DNA from: Adiantum capillus-veneris
Lineage: Eukaryota; Streptophyta; Polypodiopsida; Polypodiales; Pteridaceae
Direction: 5' to 3'
DNA: 64,000 nt
NCBI GenBank assembly: GCA_014529385.2
Contig: CM043946.1
Coordinates: 16,011,077 to 16,075,076 of the forward strand
Shown: piece after piece, positions 55,641-64,000 of the stretch
Layout: the number at the start of each line of letters is the position of its first letter
How positions within the stretch are numbered: the stretch's first letter is position 1
Made by a program: the position numbers and the translations under genes
Notes under the pieces: model-generated
What the model was told of the DNA's origin: nothing
The model's database searches: none
The model's input: the letters and a program-made list of their open reading frames with translations, nothing else

Positions 55641-56865
55641 GTTTCGTGAGACTAACGCTCTCATTGATTTTGAGGCTAACACTTTTAACTCTCAATGCCA
55701 AAAGTGATTTTGCTATTGTCTTTCATGGAGTGGACATTGCTCCTTCTGCATCTCTCATTGCTAATATGAAGGACAAGGTTGAAAGGATTCAGGAGAAGGA
55801 GACTCTCTTAGTCTCTTCTTCTCCAAAGCATGATACACAGGATTTGCAGGATTATGAGAAGCATGATGATTTGAAGGATAATGATTTGCATGATGATTTG
55901 GATGACAATGACAAACATGATGATTTGCATGAAGAAGATGTGATTGTTCACAAGGATCATGTGTTAGTTGATGCTTTTTCTAGCGAAGCTAACCTCGTTG
56001 TAGATTCGATCAATCACCAAGCATCGATCTTGGCTTTCGAGTCGAGATCCACAAATCCCCCACAAGAAGATTCGATAGATCCCGAACAAGCGATCTTGGC
56101 TCTCGAGCCTTCGTCCAAAGAGCCATCACAGGAAGTATTATGTGTTCGCATGATTGATACGCACGCATTGTTCAAATGTTTCATTTGTGATTGTTTCTTG
56201 TATTTTAATCAGCATCGTTATGTGATCCTTTTCCTAGGCATGACATATTGTATGTTGAGCACGTTTCTCTCATGGATGAGCACGAATGTATGCGGATTGT
56301 GCATGAAAAGATGAAAAGTTTGTATGTAAGGAAGTCGCATTCCATGTCTCTTCCTTGGCATGACACAGTTTCCGAAAGAGCACATGAATGTATGAGCACC
56401 AAGCATGGGCATTTCCATTGTGATTTGCCACAGTTGATTGATTTTGATCAAATAGAAAAGATTCGACCGCATTGTTTGCATGTGTTTGATGAACGGGTTG
56501 TCACTCCGTCTCTATGTTCATCTACATTGCATGCACAGTTTTTAGAGAAGCCAAGATTTTTTTGCTTCACTTAACATGGAATGGGTATGTTCATGGTTTT
56601 GTGTTGGAGATGGTTTCAGGAATTTTCAGCCATGGAGATTCTTGAAGACGGAAGAAGCAGATCTCTAGACGAAGTTGATGCAAGAAAGGGGATTCAAACA
56701 ACTTTGTGTCGCTTTCGGCGCGGCCCAAAGAAGCAAGCATTGCAGACCTTTATGAAGTTCAAGTACCGCATGACCCACACATCAGAGTGGGCCGACGAAG
56801 AGTCCCTTCCAGGATTCCGGATGCTGTTGGCGATCTCCCTCAACGCCATACAGTTCGGTAGCAGT
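55641..56865 (+). pseudogene. Element B region after the protease, no RT seen
   Basis: Frame 55646-56314 has an Asp/His/Lys-rich repeat (KHDDLKDNDLHDDLDDND, then NLVVDSINHQASILAFESRS). Frames at 56248-56574 (His/Met-rich: LYVRKSHSMSLPWHDTVSER) and 56581-56865 (basic then helical: CRFRRGPKKQALQTFMKFKY) follow. None matches RT, RNase H or integrase. It could be a spacer before RT, a non-autonomous element, or foreign sequence. Confidence 0.45.
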
Positions 56866-58303
56866 TATAACCGGCCCGTACAACGTAGAGGGCAGTACTA
56901 TTTCAATTACCTGTAAACTTTACACAGAGCACTGAGAAGGGAAGAGAACATAGCTGCGTCCAGCGACTAGAATGTCACTGCGCACATGAGACCGACACCC
57001 CGTAGGCCCCAAAGACTGGCGCCCCTTTCGGTATTTCTTTAATTTAGAGAGAGAGAATTACAAAAAAGAGCCCCTGGAAGACAACACCTGCATCCAGCTA
57101 GTACGCTCCAGATTCGGCAAAATTTCGGCAGCATAACGATACCGAAATCAATCCGAATCAGTTTCTAAGGTAGGCCCTCTGTTCCACGAACATATTCCCT
57201 CAGTCGGGAGCACAAAACAGTAAATTGCAGGTCGCTGTAATTTCTGGTTCAGCCCTGTTTTTGACCTGATTTGGGCACACGACTATCCCTACACTGTTCC
57301 CTGCACCTTGGGCTTGGTGCCCCTTGATTCTGGAAGCATCCCGGACACAAAACAGTCTCAAAACAGTAAAAAACAGCAAGCAAACAGTGCTGAATTTACT
57401 GCGCAATCGAGAGGTTATCACCCTCTCGTGGACCTGCTTTGGTGCAGCAGCTAGCTACAGCGGTTCCTGTGCAAAGAGGCTCTTGCCTCGGCATGAAAGC
57501 ATATTTCCCCAGAGCTGTACATAGGTCAAATGAGAAGCCCACTAGTGGGGCATAACATACTGTACGTAGGGGAGAAAGAGAGCAGTATGTAGCGTGCGGG
57601 GCATCACTCCCGTCACCATACTGTGCATAGAGGGCAAGGTAAGCATTCCATAGCTTCTGTACCTGCTACAATCCACCTGAGGCTGAAAATGGCGCCCCCT
57701 TTGTTGATATGCAGCTCGTTTTTGCCTCCCAGAGTGGCAGAATCGCTCACAGGCTGACACGTCGCCCAGTTTCCGAGTTTGGGCTTTCCCTGCTAAAAAT
57801 ATCTCAACTGGTGCGTCAGTTGACTTGGCAGCAGAGCAATAAAATGTTCCCCTTGTCATTCCAGAGCTAATGACGCGAACACATTTTCCGATCAAAAATA
57901 GCAGTTCCCTAAATTTTAGGAGATGCTTCCATGGCGTCCCTATCTGTCTCCTGACCATCATTGAAGACTACCATTTGACCAACATCTACAATGTGGGTTA
58001 ATTTACTGGCCCCTTTCAACTTATAAAGTTGCAGTGAATTGACGAGTGGCCCAAATTCTAGTTTGGCGCACACGAGCTTCCATACTCATCAGAATTCAGT
58101 GCTAACTGGCCCGGGCAGTCCCTGTCTGACCGACCTAGATCCCCGATGTGAGAAACCCATTTGGCTTGCTGCCGTTTCACACTGGCCATGCAATGTCCAC
58201 TTGCACCTTTTCAAGGGTTTTGGGACAAACAAGTAAAAATAAAATAAATATATCCAATACTTATTTACGGAAGGCAACAGAAAAAATACACGTCCTGGTG
58301 ACA
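56866..58303 (-). repeat. LTR-E, 3' LTR
   Basis: On the minus strand it begins TGTCACCAGGACGTG at 58303 after the polypurine tract and ends GGGCCGGTTATA at 56866. The last ~330 bases match 63669-64000. The shared block is at 57005-57040. The end is TA rather than the usual CA, as also in LTR-D. The left flank GCAGT (56861-56865) should be the target duplication. Length 1438 bp. Confidence 0.88.
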
Positions 58304-58320
58304 CACCCCACCCTTGAAAT
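58304..58320 (-). promoter_or_regulatory. Element E polypurine tract
   Basis: On the minus strand ATTTCAAGGGTGGGGTG, ending at the LTR start. Confidence 0.8.
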
Positions 58321-58612
58321 ACTGCAAGCGACCTCACTTGCATGCCAATAATACATGCGGATATCTCATGATATCACATATATTCTATGATGGGAATCCA
58401 AGATATACATGCTTCCGGAAATGTAGCGTTGGACGATTAAACAATCCCACCAACCTGGCTACGACACATATATCAAGCATAGAAGTCTTCTAGTGTACTC
58501 TTGAGCACAAACTTCGCTAGGTAAATTCTGTATGGAAAGAGTAGATACAATTGCTTAACTACTCTCTTGAGCATCATGAACCATGCTCTTGCCTTGCTCC
58601 AAAAAGGCTGCA
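58321..58612 (-). other. Element E 3' untranslated region
   Basis: 292 bases between the chromodomain stop and the polypurine tract; no gene seen. Confidence 0.7.
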
Positions 58613-60179
58613 TCAAGTCACTGTGGGTTCCATCTGAAAGGCTTCAAGATACAATTGCAATAGCTGAGGTGAATCAACCAATTCAGACTCTTCCATCCAT
58701 TTGGCATCTAATGATGGATAGTTCTTGAACTTCACCAAATAGCGTCTTGCAACTTTTCCTCTAACCTTTCTTTCTTTATGTGCCAATATCTGTTCAGGAA
58801 CAAGGATTTCATCCAATTCTTCCACTTCGGGTTGCTCCTCATCAAGCATATTCTCTGGCACATCACCAACAAAGGGCCTTAGAAGGCTGACATGAAAAGC
58901 ATCATGTATTTTCCAGCCTTCTGGTAGCTTTAACCTGTAAGCAACATCGCTGATCTTTTCTGAAATCTGAAAAGGACCATAATATCGCATACTGAGCTTA
59001 GGAAACAAGCGTTCCTTGCCTTTTCTTTTTCTTTAACCTGGCCTTTTCAGAACGCAAAAGTACCCAATCACCAAGTGAAAATACAAGTTCACGACGGTGA
59101 CAATCAGCAGCTTTCTTTTGCTTAGCCTGAATCTTCTGAAGAGCAATCTTTATCTTCCTGTATGTTTCATCCATATCTTGCACATACTTGTCTGCCTCAA
59201 ATATCTTGTCCTTAGTCTGCAAAATGGGCGGGACTTTCTTTCCTCCTTCCACTATCTCAAATGGTACCTTACCTGTTGACGTATGCACAGTGTTATTGTA
59301 AGCATATTCAACCAATGGGAGATGGTGTTCCCAAGTTGCCTTGTGCTCTGAGACATAACATTTGAGTAGGTCCAAGACAGTAGAATTTGCCTCTTCTGAC
59401 TGTCCATCAGTTTCGGATGAAACGAAGAAGAGAACTTGAGCATAGTGCCCATGTTCTCAAACAATGCCTTCCAGAAAAGACTCGTCATACGTGGATCCCT
59501 GTCACTGACAATTGACTGAGGCATCCCATGATATTTAAAGATATTGCTCATGAATATCTTGACCATGTGTTCTGGCTTTATCTTCTTCCTAACAGGAATA
59601 AAATGGGCCTGCTTATTGAACCTACAAATGATAGTCTTGCGTCCTTGGAAGATCAAAGATAAAGTCCATTGCTATACTTTCCCATGGCCTATCAGGGATC
59701 AGCAATGGCTGCAACAATCCCGGTTGCTTTTGTCTGTCAAATTTGACTTTTTGGCATACTAAGCATGATCTTACAAATGTGTCAACATCTTGACGCAAAG
59801 CTGGCCAATAGAAGAATGCCTCAACCCCTTTCACTGTCGCATCGATTCCACGATGCCCAGCATAAGGTGGAGCATGACTTTCCATCAAAATCTTTGGCCG
59901 TAATTGTTTAGTAACGCATAACTTTCCATGCATCATGAGAAAGTCATTCTTAAGCATATAGTGCTCATGAGGTTGCCCATCAACAAGCTGGTCATAGATC
60001 CTTGCAAAATTTGAATCTTCAGCATATTGTGTCTTCATTTTGTCTAGTTCACAATGGTATGGAATTGACACTGCTGAAATTTGGGGCTTTCGTGACAACG
60101 CATCAGCCACCACGTTCTTTTTCCCTTGCACATGCACAATCTGAAAATGGAACATTGACAAGATGTTTGCCCATCGCAT
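58613..60179 (-). pseudogene. Element E integrase with C-terminal chromodomain
   Basis: Frame 60179-59622 starts in the RNase H tether (VHVQGKKNVVADALSRKP). It holds the HHCC module (HAPPYAGHRGIDATVKGV ... RSCLVCQKVK) and WESIAMDFIFDLPRTQ with the first catalytic Asp. A shift leads to 59656-59252 with VSDRDPRMTSLFWKALFENM (second Asp). Another shift near the catalytic Glu leads to 59375-58998 with EYAYNNTVHTSTGKVPFEI. The last frame (59008-58613) has RYYGPFQIS (GPY/F) and, at about 58813-58643, PEQILAHKERKVRGKVARRY, then LVKFKNYPSLDAKWMEESEL. This is a chromodomain with its W and aromatic positions, which marks chromoviruses and is thought to guide insertion to marked chromatin. Confidence 0.88.
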
Positions 60180-60191
60180 GTGCTTCTCAGA

Positions 60192-61400
60192 CTACTTCAT
60201 CTGTGTAAGAAAATATCGCAAGGTTTGATTATCCGTTTGGACAACAAAATCAGCCCCTAGCAAATAGTGTTTCCAACTAGTGAGAGCATGAATTACTGCC
60301 AGCAATTCTTTCTCATAGACTTGCAAGTTCCTTTCAGTCTTCAAAAGAATTCTGCTCTCATATGCGACTACTCGGCCATTCTGCATTAGAACTGCACCAA
60401 GACTATGGCCACACGCATCACATTGAACCACAAAAGGTTTAGAAAGATCTGGCAAAATAATTACCGGATCTGAAGTCAGCTTCTCTTTGAAGTGTTTGAA
60501 CGCTAAAATTTCCTTGGCTGTCCACTTGAAAGTAACTCCTTTTCCTTGCAGTGCATGGAGTGGAGAAGCAATCACAGCAAAATTTTGGATGAACCTCCTG
60601 TAATAGGAACATAAGCCTAGAAAGCTTCGAATGTCATGTACGGACTTCAAGTCTGGCCATGACCTAATTGCTTCCACTTTAGCGGGATCCATGCGTACCC
60701 CATCCTTTGAAACAATGTGCCCAAGGAAGTGAATCTCTTGCAAAAAGAACTCACTTTTCTTCGCATTAATGAGTAGCCTATTCTTGCGTAGCTCATTGAA
60801 AACTGCGGTCAAGTGATCCCTATGCTCCTCTTCAGACTTTGAGTAGACAATCATGTCATCAAAGAAGGTACCCACGAAGTTTCTATGTGGTCTAAAAATT
60901 CTATCCATCATTCTATTAAATGTGGCAGGAGCATTTGTGAGACCAAATGGCATGACAAGAAACTCATAGAGACCAAATGTTGTCCTGAACGCAGTCTTAT
61001 GGACATCTTCTGGTCTAATGCGTATCTGATGATACCCGCTCTTTAGGTCTATTCTTGTAAACAATGACGCTCCCTCAAGCCGATCAAGAATGTCATCTAT
61101 CCTCGGTATGGGGAACCTGTTCTTGATGGTATTCTTATTCAAGGCGCGATAGTCAATGCACATGCGCCATGAACCATCCTTCTTCTGCACTAAGAGTACA
61201 GGCGAACAAAAAGGGGATGAACTGGGCTGAATCAGCCCCTTCTCTAAAAGCTCGTTGACCTGACCCATAATCTCTTTCTGCTGGGCTACACTAACCCTGT
61301 ATGGTGGTCTATTCGGTGGACTAGAACCTGGCACAAGATCTATAGTATGATCCTCAGGTCTCTCAGGAGGTAACTCCCCTGGAAAGAGTCCGAAAAACAA
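60192..61400 (-). CDS. Element E reverse transcriptase and RNase H
   Basis: An open frame of 402 residues. RT motifs in order: [70 protein letters not shown], and the active site GTFFDDMIVYSKS (F-D-D in place of Y-V-D-D; 60856-60876 region). The thumb with QEIHFLGHIVSKDGV and FLGLCSYYRRFI follows. RNase H has [40 protein letters not shown] and VQTDNQTLRYFL. A TAG stop at 60192-60194 cuts the tether to integrase; the frame continues beyond it. This is the only RT in the window with all core motifs. Confidence 0.9.
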   Translation of the reverse strand: MFFGLFPGELPPERPEDHTIDLVPGSSPPNRPPYRVSVAQQKEIMGQVNELLEKGLIQPSSSPFCSPVLLVQKKDGSWRMCIDYRALNKNTIKNRFPIPRIDDILDRLEGASLFTRIDLKSGYHQIRIRPEDVHKTAFRTTFGLYEFLVMPFGLTNAPATFNRMMDRIFRPHRNFVGTFFDDMIVYSKSEEEHRDHLTAVFNELRKNRLLINAKKSEFFLQEIHFLGHIVSKDGVRMDPAKVEAIRSWPDLKSVHDIRSFLGLCSYYRRFIQNFAVIASPLHALQGKGVTFKWTAKEILAFKHFKEKLTSDPVIILPDLSKPFVVQCDACGHSLGAVLMQNGRVVAYESRILLKTERNLQVYEKELLAVIHALTSWKHYLLGADFVVQTDNQTLRYFLTQMK

Positions 61401-62989
61401 TCACTGAAACCACTTAAAAAAGTTGACCTGTCTTTATCTAAGGTAGACAAATTAGATACAACTTGAGGTACTTCTTTTGCAAAGATCAAGTACGTAGAAA
61501 GATGATTCTTTATTACAGATGAAATAGCAGAAGCAGAAACAACTGGAACAGACTCGCCTTTAAGCTTTACATCAAGGACATGAGTCTTTCCTCTATGTAC
61601 AAGGGTAATCTTTTTGTTGTAAGTATCCACCATAGCATGCAACCTGTAACACCATGGGATACCCAATAACACATCACAGCCCTCAAGCGGCATAATATGA
61701 AATTCTTCCGCATCCACATAGCTCTGAATGTGCAGACGAAGCTTTCCCAGAATGGGAGTAAGAGGCTTTGAATGTCTTGGGCATGCCAAACCTGCTACGC
61801 CTGTCATACCCATCTCCTCTGCACGAATGCCCAATTTTGATGCCAATTCTGGTGATATGAAATTTGCACGGGCTCCTGGATCAAAGAAAACCAGCACTGT
61901 CTGGTCTCTAACTTTGCCCCAAGCTCTGCACAGCTCCGTGGCATCTGTGTTTGGCTGGTCTCCAACCAAATCTGGAACAAGTCCTGCGCTCGGCTTTGGC
62001 TTCTTCCCTTTATGGTCTGACTTGTCATCCTTATCCTGTGACTTCTTCTGTGGGCACTCATTTGCAAAGTGTCCTTCCTGTTCACAAATGTAGCATTTCT
62101 TGGCCTCCCTAAGAGCTTTCCTTTCTTGAAAAGTTTTGCGAGAAAAATGCCTTTTTTGTCCTTGTCCTTGTTTCGAAGAAGATTTAGATTGCCTCTTGGA
62201 CGTATCAGCTTCTTCAGTGGAGGGCTTCTTTGCAGGAGACTCAGAAGGCTTTGCTGCAACATTGCCCTTGGCTGAAAACTGTTTGCCCTGGGCCCCTTTC
62301 TTGTGGCTATTAAATCCATCGGAATCTCCCTTCGACAGATTGTTGGCCACTCTTGCATTCTCTATCAATTGAAACATATTCATGACAGTAGTCTTTGTGC
62401 AGTAGTCCCTGATTTTCTTGGGCAATCCGCAATAGTACTTCTCAATTTGTTTTGACAAAGGCACAAACCTGTAAGAGGTGACTGGCAATAGTGCGGCCCA
62501 AAACCGTTTATTGTACTCTTCCAGATTCGCACACTGTTTAGCATTCAACTCGTGCCATTCCGTCATCACATCCACTTCAAAAGTGTTTGTCAACCATGAA
62601 GGCGCAAAAAGTTGTTTGAATTGGACCCATGTTGTTGGGGCTTGACCTTGGTTCAACAATACGGTCCACCATTGAAGCGCATTCCCTTTCAAGAAAGTGG
62701 CAGCCTTGCGTATCTTTGAAGATTCCGTGAAGTTGCCTCCAGCATAAGCTGCATCGAACTGTTGTATGAAGGTCAAAGCCTTTAATTGGTCCTCAGTTCC
62801 TCTGAAAGTTTCAAACTTCACTCCCTGCCCACCTACCTTGTAATCCTTAGGCTGACTCAAAGGAGCCACATTATCATAAACAGGTGCCTGTAACAGTGGT
62901 GCTCCATGAGTGTTCATTCCAGCACTCGCATCAACTGTTTTCCTTGTCATATCTGCATTTTGTACGTATGGTTGCGAAAAACCAGCCAT
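61340..62989 (-). CDS. Element E gag core, zinc knuckle and protease
   Basis: An open frame of 549 residues. Gag core: KVGGQGVKFETFRGTEDQLK, FLKGNALQWWTVLLNQGQAP, YNKRFWAALLPVTSY. A Lys/Ser-rich linker follows, then the CCHC knuckle CYICEQEGHFANEC (62093-62052). Protease: VFFDPGARANFISPELASKL with Asp-Pro-Gly at the active site, then MPLEGCDVLLGIPWCYR. A one-base shift at about 61395 separates it from RT. The N-terminal gag part lies upstream, beyond one stop codon in the same frame. Confidence 0.88.
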   Translation of the reverse strand: MAGFSQPYVQNADMTRKTVDASAGMNTHGAPLLQAPVYDNVAPLSQPKDYKVGGQGVKFETFRGTEDQLKALTFIQQFDAAYAGGNFTESSKIRKAATFLKGNALQWWTVLLNQGQAPTTWVQFKQLFAPSWLTNTFEVDVMTEWHELNAKQCANLEEYNKRFWAALLPVTSYRFVPLSKQIEKYYCGLPKKIRDYCTKTTVMNMFQLIENARVANNLSKGDSDGFNSHKKGAQGKQFSAKGNVAAKPSESPAKKPSTEEADTSKRQSKSSSKQGQGQKRHFSRKTFQERKALREAKKCYICEQEGHFANECPQKKSQDKDDKSDHKGKKPKPSAGLVPDLVGDQPNTDATELCRAWGKVRDQTVLVFFDPGARANFISPELASKLGIRAEEMGMTGVAGLACPRHSKPLTPILGKLRLHIQSYVDAEEFHIMPLEGCDVLLGIPWCYRLHAMVDTYNKKITLVHRGKTHVLDVKLKGESVPVVSASAISSVIKNHLSTYLIFAKEVPQVVSNLSTLDKDRSTFLSGFSDCFSDSFQGSYLLRDLRIIL

Positions 62990-62995
62990 ACCAAA

Positions 62996-63613
62996 TTAAG
63001 TTCCAGGCACTCGAAACTGGCCATAGGCACCCTGAAAACCTGGTTGGACACCCATGTTCGCGTACATAGGGTTACCCATGCCTGTTTGCATTGTCCCGAA
63101 CACATTCCCTGGCATATAACCTGTGGAAGGTCTAGCCATAGCTTGAAACATTGAACCACCTCCAAAATAACCAGGATAAGTATTAGGTAATGGAAGGGTC
63201 TGACGCATAGCCTGTTCATTGCTCCCTTCACCATTCACAAACGGTTCCTGTCCAGCTAAAGCAAGTTGCTTTGGATCATTGGACACCGCTAGTTGCTCAA
63301 CCACATGGGCTTTCCCTCGAGCATCATAAGTCCTCTGCGCATTGGAAATCTCCTTTTCCTGCAATGGCTCAGTCATGCCCTGTGTAGGAGGCTGAAAACC
63401 CTGTGTCGGAGCCTGTAAGAATTCCTGCATCCTTGGGTTGTTAGCCAACTGCTGAAACATGTCCATGCAACAACGCAATTGAGTTCTAAACAACCTGTCC
63501 TCTTCTTGAAGAGTTGAAGGAATTTTCTCTGTGCCATGTGAGGAAGATCCCTCTTTAGGTACTTGGTCTCTCTTCTCTGCCATATCGACAAGCTCTGTGT
63601 TGCTTTCACCCAC
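62996..63613 (-). CDS. Element E gag N-terminal extension
   Basis: 205 residues starting MGESNTELVDMAEKRDQVPK, 55 bases after the primer site. It contains APTQGFQPPTQG repeats and a Gly/Met/Pro/Tyr-rich tail (GYMPGNVFGTMQTGMGNPMY). It ends at a TAA that is in frame with the gag core start at 62989, so one stop divides what is probably a single gag. No known domain. Confidence 0.75.
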   Translation of the reverse strand: MGESNTELVDMAEKRDQVPKEGSSSHGTEKIPSTLQEEDRLFRTQLRCCMDMFQQLANNPRMQEFLQAPTQGFQPPTQGMTEPLQEKEISNAQRTYDARGKAHVVEQLAVSNDPKQLALAGQEPFVNGEGSNEQAMRQTLPLPNTYPGYFGGGSMFQAMARPSTGYMPGNVFGTMQTGMGNPMYANMGVQPGFQGAYGQFRVPGT

Positions 63614-63648
63614 AACAATCCACGCTGCACTTTTTGAAGAAAAAGTGA

Positions 63649-63668
63649 CTATCCCGTCGATGGAACCA
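63649..63668 (-). promoter_or_regulatory. Element E primer-binding site, unusual type
   Basis: On the minus strand TGGTTCCATCGACGGGATAG begins immediately after the LTR end. It starts TGG, as required by a tRNA CCA end, but does not match the initiator-Met site used by families A, B, D and F here. The tRNA is not identified. Confidence 0.6.
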
Positions 63669-64000
63669 TATAACCGGCCCGTACAACGTAGAGGGCGGTA
63701 CTATTTCAATTACCTGTAAACTTTACACAGAGCATTGAAAAGGGAAGAGAACACAGTTGCGTCCAGCGACTAGAATGTCACTGCGCACATGAGACCGACA
63801 CCCCGTAGGCCCCAAAGACTGGCGCCCCTTTCGGTATTTCTTTAATTTAGAGAGAGAGAATTACAAAAAGAGCCCCTGGAAGACAACACCTGCATCCAGC
63901 TAGTACGCTCCAGATTCGGCAAAATTTCGGCAGCATAACGATACCGAAATCAATCCGAATCAGTTTCTAAGGTAGGCCCTCTGTTCCACGGACATTCCCT
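63669..64000 (-). repeat. LTR-E, 5' LTR, truncated by the window edge
   Basis: The last 332 bases of the LTR in element orientation; nearly identical to 56866-57199. Shared block at 63808-63843. Confidence 0.9.

Larger units (their letters stand above)
52215..56865 (+). mobile_element. Element B (+), Ty3/gypsy, inserted in element A, cut by element E
   Basis: LTR, iMet primer site, gag with CCHC knuckle and protease are present. From 55640 to 56865 no RT appears. The element is interrupted at 56866 by the E 3' LTR and should continue to the right of the window. Its LTR family also has a solo LTR (42518-43735) and a fragment (37879-38151) here. Confidence 0.8.
56866..64000 (-). mobile_element. 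Element E (-), Ty3 chromovirus with chromodomain
   Basis: Minus-strand element with 5' LTR (63669 to beyond the window), primer site, gag, protease, RT, RNase H, integrase, chromodomain, polypurine tract and complete 3' LTR (56866-58303). The two LTRs differ at about six bases plus two small gaps over 330 bases by eye, so insertion is recent. Coding is nearly complete but has two in-frame stops and about four shifts. Confidence 0.9.

Overview
The window holds no recognisable host gene. It is a pile of nested transposable elements. The families point to a land plant: a CACTA (En/Spm) transposon with the plant Tnp2, DUF4218 and DUF4216 domains, a plant LINE tail with a zf-RVT domain, a chromodomain-bearing Ty3 chromovirus, and a giant Ty3 element. 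Introns in the CACTA genes are 74-101 bp with GT-AG ends. I cannot name the species.

Layout, left to right. (1) 1-23962 is one giant Ty3/gypsy element on the plus strand (called G1 here). It has a partial 5' LTR (1-221), a primer-binding site, an array of ~285-bp repeats carrying a palindrome, decayed gag, protease 1, a truncated RT, an integrase region with two HHCC zinc modules, the integrase core, and an integrase C-terminus fused to a second aspartic-protease domain. A 3' ORF region, a polypurine tract and the 3' LTR (23057-23962) close it. (2) Inside G1 sits a 7602-bp CACTA transposon (9767-17368). Its ends are intact, it has a 3-bp target duplication CCA, and it carries two spliced genes with open frames and a captured fragment of a host heavy-metal-associated (HMA) domain gene. 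(3) 23963-32900 is old low-information DNA with a 5'-truncated LINE (28981-30161), microsatellites and weak LTR-like traces. (4) 32918-47311 is a scrambled cluster of LTRs and partial elements of related Ty3 families (D, C, A, B, F), including a 613-bp LTR with both ends inverted copies of one another. (5) 47312 to the right edge is a three-level nest: element A (+), interrupted at 52215 by element B (+), interrupted at 56866 by chromovirus E (-), which runs off the window.

Age can be read from the LTR pairs. By eye the two E LTRs differ at about 6 positions in 330 (young), while the G1 LTR pair differs at roughly one position in ten (old). CACTA is younger than G1: its six-exon transposase reads open across 3315 coding nt while G1 is full of stops.

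Most notable: the second protease and the doubled HHCC module in G1; the CACTA with a captured HMA domain and a large subterminal hairpin; the inverted-ends LTR with perfect 5-bp target duplication; a ~36-bp block (core GGCGCC) kept in 11 LTR copies of four otherwise different LTR families; and the palindromic ~285-bp repeats found in both the leader and the 3' region of G1.
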